NCBI GenBank assembly: GCA_015179125.1
Contig: WHVA01000022.1
Span: 419,048-483,047 of the forward strand
Origin: Gautieria morchelliformis
Lineage: Eukaryota; Basidiomycota; Agaricomycetes; Gomphales; Gomphaceae
Direction: 5' to 3'
DNA: 64,000 nt
The position numbers were made by a program, and so were the translations under genes. Every line of letters starts with the position of its first letter. Position 1 is the first letter of the stretch. The notes beneath the pieces were generated by a model that did no database searches, had not been told where the DNA came from, and worked only from the letters and a program-made list of their open reading frames with translations. Shown here piece by piece: positions 58,189 to 64,000 of this stretch.

Positions 58189-61100
58189 TCACCGTACGAG
58201 GCTGGAATGGAAGACCAGTGAAATGCGACGGCTTTTCAGCTCGTCGGGAAGATCGAGGGTCACCGTCGAGGCGCCGTTGTGAGCCTCCATGACGCGGGAT
58301 GGTCCGATGTACCGCGGGACTAGTTTTCTGGCTCTTCCTTTCGGGAGAGTTAAGTTTTGTGTTGAAAGGTAGACGCGGTCGTTGGCCGTGTACCTGTCAC
58401 TCGCCATATGTTTCTTATTTGCGTGAAACGTTTGCGTCACTCGATGCTCTATGATTGCATCGTGTGCCGCCATCAGGTTCCATTTTGCCTATTGTGCAAA
58501 CCGGGCCACCCCCTTGAACGGGGTGTCCACAGCTATGGGGAGGTCTATCCGCGGCATATAGCCGTGGTTCAGCTCGAAGGGTGCGAACCCTGTGGTCGCA
58601 CTGACGTTGCTGTTGAGGGCAACCTCGACCATTGGGCATTTCACTGCCCAATCCTTCTGATCGTCTCTGACGACCGCGCGCAATATCTGGCCGATCGAGC
58701 GGTTTGCCCGCTCGGTGGCTCCATCTGTTTGGGGATGGAAGGCAGTTGACATGAGGAGCTTAGTCCCCATGAGTTGCTGTAGTTCACACCAGAAGATCGA
58801 TGTGAACTTCGAGTCTCTGTCCGAGACAATGGAGTCGGGAACTCCGTGGAGTCGAACGACCTCCTTCAGAAACAGCCAGGCTACTCCCTTGGCTGACACG
58901 CTCGTCGTGGTTGGTACGAGGTGTACAAGCGACATTAGTCGGTCGATGACTACCATCAGGTAGTCACAGTCGTTGGATTTGGGCAGGGGCCCCATGAAGT
59001 CGATGCCAATCGACTGCCATGGCCTATCTGGAATGGGTAGGCTGTGTAGTAGGCCTTTGGGCCGTTGTGGCCTGGTTTTCGTCATCTGACACCTCGCGCA
59101 CAATGTGCAGAATGCTTCTATGTCTGGGCTCATGCCCGGCCACCAATATGCTCTTCGAATGTAGTTCGAAGTCTTCAGATGGCCATAGTGGCCGACTATC
59201 TGATGTGCCCGATCAATTATAATTTCGATCAGCTTCCTTTCCCCTCGAAGAACAGAGCGGGGGACGGCAATGACGTCTCTCTTGAGCTGATTCTTAGTCC
59301 AGATCAGCCCGTCCCAGATCCCGAATCTCGGGTGCGCGTCCGGGTGTGCCATGATCTTTGTGAACATGGTGTCCCTATGGTACGCGTCTCGTAGGACCTT
59401 AGACAGGTCTACGCCTTGCTCGACGATCCGGCGCAGGGGTGCACCATCATTTCCTGCGGCGATGGCTCTGACATCATCGTCGTTGTCGCTGGACGTGGTG
59501 ACGTTCGCGGGCTCTGGTGAGCCCTCGTTTAGTGCGGCGGCTTCCGTTACTCTCGCCTCTGTCTTCTCAGCGAGGCGTTTAGAGCGTCTTGTCGCCGCTG
59601 TTTGCAGTTCGACATACCGGTCGGTGGGCAATAACTCACCGTCCGGATCTAAACGTGCATCCGCGTTCACGAAGACGTGTTCCGGGTGATTGTCATCACT
59701 CGTGTCGCTCTCGTAGTAGCGCGACAGGCAGTCCGCTACCTTGTTCTCTATACCGTCAACGTGAACGGTGTTGAAATTGAACCGGGAGAGAAACTCCCAC
59801 CATCTGACCTGTCGGTCAGATAGGCTCTTTTGGGTCTCGAAGTACTCGAGTCCCTTGTGGTCTGTGATGAGGGTGAACCTTTGCCCCAGCAGTTTGTCCT
59901 CCCATTTCATGAGAGCCTCGAGCACCGCGATAGTCTCGTGCTCATGAGTCCGGTAGTGTTGCTGAGCAACGCTGAACTTCTTTGACAAGAAGCCGGCTGG
60001 TCGACAAGTTTTCCAGTCAGGACCTTGGCCGTAGACCGCACCGACGCCGGCTTTTGATCCGTCGGTGATCACCCAGATCGGCTCTGGGCACCTTGCGTCT
60101 ACTGGACGCAGGATCGGGGCCTTACAGGCCAACGCCTTAATGCTTTGCCAGCATTTGTCGAGCAGTGGTGTCCATTCGAATGGACGGTTGTTACGCGCAC
60201 AGCCCGATAGCAGGGTGGTATATGCGCTAACATCCGGCATGTAGTGTGCCAGATACTGTACGAGCCTGAGGAAACGCTGGACGTCGTTGAACGTCCGTGG
60301 CCTGCGCCACTCGCGGATGCGTTGCATCTTATCCTCATCGGCATGTACTCCTCGGCCATCAATCATATGGCCGAGGCACTCCATTCGGATGGAGTAGAGG
60401 TCCACCTTTTTCTTACTCAGAAAGAGGTGGTTCTTCCTCAGTCTATCAAAGACGATGCAGAGGTGCTCTTCATGCTCCGTATTGAGAGCGAGAATATGAA
60501 GATGTTGTCCATGATGTATACATGGACGAAGCGACCTATGCAGTCGTGGAAAATGGCTGTCATCAGCCGTTGGAATGTTGATGGGGCGTTACAGTCCCCC
60601 ATCTGTATCACCTGGCTCCTGAAGGTGCCGAGGATCGTGGCAAAGGCAGTCTTTGCTACATGATCCGGATGGATCCGGATCTGCTCGTATGCTTCTGACA
60701 TATCAAGTTTTGTTCGATATCGACAGCGAGCCATGTCACTGCAAATGATATCTTGATCCGGGAAGGGCGTGACGTCCTTCAGCGTGTTTTCGTTCTGCTG
60801 GCACAGATCAAAGACGGTTCTCAATGTACCGTTCTTCTTCGGCACACACAGCATGGGCACTGCCTGCTGCGCTACTGCCAGAATCCACCACTTTGCAGTG
60901 GTGTATCGTTCTATCTTAGCCGACAGTTCCTCTCGGAAGTGTTTGGGGCATTTCGGTAGTCGATACCGCATGAGCTTGTTGGGATCGATGAGGTTGATCT
61001 CATGGTTGATCTCCCGCAGTGGCAGGAGTTCTAATGGAATCCCACTGACTAGGTCAGTGATCCTTTCCATCCATTCCTCGCGGAGGCGAGGAAGGTCGTC

Positions 61101-61208
61101 ATCCGTGAGGATGATGGTAGTGGTTGGCTTAGAAGCCATTAGGCGCTGTTGGCGTCTATTAGGTCCCGCGGCGCACGGGCCCGCTTTCCTCTTTCCCATC
61201 GCTTTCAC
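58189..61208 (-). pseudogene. Gypsy-2 pol: reverse transcriptase, RNase H, integrase
   Basis: Reverse transcriptase (61208-60438) has VPMLCVPKKNGTLRTVFDLC and QMGDCNAPSTFQRLM. Its active-site box reads VYIMDNIFIFS where V-Y-x-D-D-I-F is expected, so the second Asp is Asn and one codon is extra. The frame shifts near 60485 to 60405-58489: RNase H (ITDGSKAGVGAVYG, ITDHKGLEYFETQ), integrase zinc finger (HQIVGHYGHLK, CTLCARCQMTK) and D,D-35-E (GIDFMGPLPKS, VSDRDSKF, PQTDGATERANRS). A TAG at 58489-58491 interrupts before the last piece (58473-58189, LVPRYIGPSRVMEAH), the integrase C-terminal barrel. No chromodomain is seen. Non-functional. Confidence 0.9.
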
Positions 61209-61286
61209 CGTTAGGTGAGAGCGTCTCTCCCTACGATTGTAGGGTGAGTTCGGGGACGAGTCATCCCGCGACTCGTCCTCCTGGCT

Positions 61287-62120
61287 TCAATGAGGCAGGT
61301 TCTGCGTCGGCGCTTGGGTGATCCTATGCACCCGTGGCCCTTTGTCTTCGTTCTTCGATTTGTCGTCATCGAATGAGACCTTGCCCGTGGGGATCACCTC
61401 GTTTCCCTTGCGAATCGTCCCTGGGCTCGAGAAGTCCAGGGTTATGCTGAATCTCCTTAGGAACGGTGTCCCTAAGATAGCGTCGTAATATTCGACGTTT
61501 GCTACGTCGAAATATTCGTTGTATGTTTCGCAACCAAACTTGATGGTCGTGTTTGTTCCATAGTTGATCGTGGAACGGCTGCCTATGCAGGCTATCTGCA
61601 GCACGATTGGTTGCTCCAGGGAGAATGTCTTCATTCCTGTAGCTCGCGTGAATTCGGGGGACAGCAGTACCCCTTCGCTGCCACTATCTAGCAGGCAGTG
61701 GGCTTTTACGCTGTTTACTTCCCAGTACCCCGATAGGGTACGGTTCTCACTACGCGGACACGTTGGCTGCGTTCTGTGTTTGCTTGGGTGGTGATACACC
61801 GGCTCGGCCGCCTTGTCTGGCGTCACCGATGTGCGTGCCGCCTTGTCTGGCATCACCGATGTGCATGCCGCCATGACTTTCCTGGCGGTGTCGTCTTCCA
61901 GCGCGAATCTGATCGCGCTGGACCTGTAGGTGGTGTCCTCCACCTCTTCGTCCCATTCATAGTATTGGGATGGCTCAGGGTCCCACTCTTCAGCAGGCGT
62001 GTCTCCGTTATCCGGAGTGTCGTTGGGTTGGGGATCACCCTCCCCCTCTTCATCAATCTGTTGAAGAGAGGTTTGCTCGGGATCTGTCTCCGGATCCTCG
62101 GCTTCACCGTCATGCCTCAC
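61287..62120 (-). CDS. Gypsy-2 retropepsin-like protease region
   Basis: The frame has an acidic N-terminal linker (about residues 1-70) and a retropepsin-like domain. The active-site loop is HCLLDSGSEGVLLSPEF (D-S-G instead of the common D-T-G, still functional in many aspartic proteases). The second hallmark is YYDAILGTPFLRRF. A small repeat (TSVMPDKAARTSVTPDKAAE) precedes it. Upstream the same frame appears to reach the gag zinc knuckle at about 62150-62190, so it is probably the end of a gag-protease polyprotein. It would process gag and pol. It is open, but its neighbours are frame-shifted. Confidence 0.75.
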   Translation of the reverse strand: MRHDGEAEDPETDPEQTSLQQIDEEGEGDPQPNDTPDNGDTPAEEWDPEPSQYYEWDEEVEDTTYRSSAIRFALEDDTARKVMAACTSVMPDKAARTSVTPDKAAEPVYHHPSKHRTQPTCPRSENRTLSGYWEVNSVKAHCLLDSGSEGVLLSPEFTRATGMKTFSLEQPIVLQIACIGSRSTINYGTNTTIKFGCETYNEYFDVANVEYYDAILGTPFLRRFSITLDFSSPGTIRKGNEVIPTGKVSFDDDKSKNEDKGPRVHRITQAPTQNLPH

Positions 62121-63917
62121 GGCCGCTGACCTTATACCGGACCTAAGCCGGGGGCATTCTGCCTTCTTGTGGCCAGGCTGGCCGCATTCAAAGCATGTGT
62201 GTTGCTTTGGCTGCCGCTGGGCCTGTCATTGGGCCGGCCCGACGTTTTCGTCGGTGGGGCAGGTCGCGGGGACGATCCTGATGCTTGAGGCTGTTTAGCT
62301 TCAGGCGGGCGTCCAGCTTGTGCTGGGCGTGAGGGCGGTAGCCGTTGACCTGTTCCACTTCTTGCAAACAGGCTGGGCCTGGTCAGGCCCGTTTGTGTCA
62401 ACGGCTTGCTCCCCGTGAGCCGGGCGGCGCTTGCCGTTGCTGCAGCGCTTTCTGCGCGGTGCATCCCATGTTGTATCGGGATGCCTCCTCGATCATCCGG
62501 GCCGTCTCGAAGAGTTGCTCTATTGAGCTGCTCTCGGCATTATAGCCCTTTTTGAGGACCTCGTTGCGTAGCGTTTCGCGTAGCGCCAATACGAACCGTC
62601 TCCAGAACGTGTACTCGTCTGGTGGCTGTATCATACGTACCGCGTATTTTGTGAGCTCGTTCAGCATCTCCTGAACGGTTTTCATGCCTTGCATGACCGC
62701 GTCGAATTTATTCGATGCGTGATGGTATGTCAGTGTGTGCAGGAACCTCTTTTGAAGGCCTGCATCACTGATTCCAGCATCCAGCTGCGGACCTGGCGAT
62801 CGAAGCATTCAACGTTTCGAAGGAACCACTCTTGGGCTTCGCCGGTGAGGCGAGTGCCCACATAGCCGACCTGCATGTCAATGCTGGTTGGCCCTAGGAG
62901 GCAATTCATTTTTAGCCATCGTAGGATGGCCGCCACGAAGACTTCAAACTCTTCGAGGTCCGATCCCCCTGCATATGGCTCGGGGGTGGGCCAGTTTTAC
63001 GGCCGGCCTTTGCTAGCACAGACTTCTCTGGGTCTGTGTCCGCGGCGTCTGCTAATGCCACGCGGATCATCCGTGTGATCCCGTCGTACGGCTCCATTGG
63101 TACGACATCGGCCTGGTCAGGGATTCCCTGGCCTTCCGTTGGGGCCATGGATCGCTCGCGCGGTTGTGACGCGCCGGGGAGGCTGTTATATGCCCTGAGG
63201 GCCCCGGGCCCGGATCGGGCTCGGGATCGGAGCATTTTGTGCTCTCGGTTCCGGGGGTGTTTTGTGCCTGGTGTCCCCGGTCAGTCCCGCGTTGCGGATC
63301 CGTAGCCTGCTGTTGTAGGCTGCGCGCTTGCCGTGCGTCTGTACGGCTTGCGTGAGCTGCTCGTCGGGTAGCTGAGCGTGTGGCTGTGGGCCACCGTTTC
63401 TTCAGCGTTCTTCGCTAGTAGCTCGAGTGCCCTGTGTGGGGCGCGCGGCTGCGGCTTCTTTACGCTGCCAGTGTGCGACTTCGAGCTCTAAGCTCTCGGT
63501 CGTCTTTCAGAGTCAGGCTCTGAGGCGACCTGATCCCTAACGATCTGTTGGATCGTTTTACGGCTGTCCGTTGGGGCAGCCGGTTGCTCCTGAGGTTCGT
63601 TCCCGAACCTTAGTCCTGTTCGACCGGGACGGCTGGCGGCGGCATTCGCTGCTTGTCTCGCTCCTTTCGGGCGTGTCGCGACTGCGTTCGTTAGCTGCGG
63701 ACTGTCGCGAGCTCGGACGAGTTGCGTCGCGTTCCCCGCGTGGGCGGAGTGCTTTCTGGACGTCCTCCAGCGTGGCTGCGTCTTGCAGCCTGATCTCCTC
63801 CGCCTGGTGGAGTTCCTTGCCGATTGCCATTAGGGCGGCGGCGGCGTTGTCAAGCTGCGATGCCAGCTGATCGTGCTTGTGGGCCGTCAGCGTACTTCGG
63901 TGCAGCGCAGCCTGCAC
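62121..63917 (-). pseudogene. Gypsy-2 gag (capsid and zinc knuckle), frame-shifted
   Basis: From 63917 the frame begins with a helical segment (QLDNAAAALMAIGKELHQAE) and a charged linker. Capsid-core pieces follow in different frames: near 63235-62912 (DVVPMEPYDGITRMIRVALA), 62936-62730 (MAAILRWLKMNCLLGPTSID, GEAQEWFLRNV) and 62808-62398 (MKTVQEMLNELTKYAVRM, FVLALRETLRNEVLKKGYN). A CCHC zinc knuckle, CFECGQPGHKKAEC, lies near 62150-62190. By family it forms the particle and packages RNA. At least three frame changes make it non-functional. The extreme start is beyond or near the window edge. Confidence 0.8.
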
Positions 63918-64000
63918 CTGTTTGTTCAGGGCCTCTGCCGTCTCGTGGTCGATGGCGTGAGCCCTCGAGCTCTTGCGACTAGAGCTCGAGTATTCCGAGT

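Larger units (their letters stand above)
54175..64000 (-). mobile_element. Gypsy-2, Ty3/Gypsy element running off the window
   Basis: On the minus strand the order is gag, protease, reverse transcriptase, RNase H, integrase, ORF3, polypurine tract, 3' LTR. The 5' LTR lies beyond 64000. It is inserted into the Helitron. Confidence 0.85.

Noticed and set aside
1..64000. tRNA, rRNA or bacterial-type operon features
   Set aside because: I looked for conserved tRNA boxes and rRNA segments while reading and recognised none; a covariance-model scan would be decisive.

Overview
The window looks like transposon-dense accessory DNA of a basidiomycete, most likely a mushroom-forming Agaricomycete. The reasons are spliceosomal introns of about 50-65 bp with CTGAC/CTCAC branch sites, an F-box/LRR-like gene family of mushroom type, chromodomain Ty3/Gypsy elements, a PIF/Harbinger element with its Myb-like partner, a Helitron of the DUF6570 + Rep type, and no bacterial signal. 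I recognised no rRNA or tRNA gene.

Only a few genes look able to work. A multi-exon M20 amidohydrolase (43037-45484, minus) reads open through 12 predicted introns and keeps its metal ligands. Two F-box genes (3682-5349 minus; 28003-29470 plus) sit in a 2.5-2.7 kb inverted segmental duplication about 25 kb apart. A 316-codon internally duplicated gene of unknown function lies at 9311-10261. Two transposon-borne genes are also open: an antisense coiled-coil/six-cysteine protein inside a Gypsy element (16968-18220) and a 619-residue third ORF in a second Gypsy element (55822-57681).

Layout. 1-5.7 kb: a long LTR (family A) split by a 1.6 kb insertion, then the left F-box duplication arm. 5.7-13 kb: sparse sequence, the 316-aa gene and a wrecked nucleotide-sugar transporter. 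13-21 kb: an inverted gag scrap, Gypsy-1 (5' truncated, with antisense gene and 3' LTR), a decayed LINE reverse transcriptase and an inverted LTR-A piece. 22.5-24.6 kb: a solo Gypsy-1 LTR and filler. 24.6-27.6 kb: a TIR-bounded element carrying fragments of phosphomannose isomerase, an Obg/Mtg2-type GTPase and an unidentified gene. 27.7-30.2 kb: the right F-box arm. 30.4-35.8 kb: stacked LTR pieces and a foldback repeat. 36-39.6 kb: a composite element with inverted short LTRs around an array of about 18 palindromes. 39.9-40.7 kb: a broken GH79 gene. 43-45.5 kb: the M20 gene. 45.8-48.7 kb: Harbinger. 48.9-54.2 kb: a conserved basidiomycete ORF and a Helitron whose helicase part is cut off by Gypsy-2. 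54.2-64 kb: Gypsy-2, running off the window.

The elements are old. Nonsense codons in Gypsy-1, Harbinger and the Helitron are repeatedly TGA where the family has arginine, as expected from C-to-T change at CGA. The surviving antisense and third ORFs of the Gypsy elements stand out against this decay.
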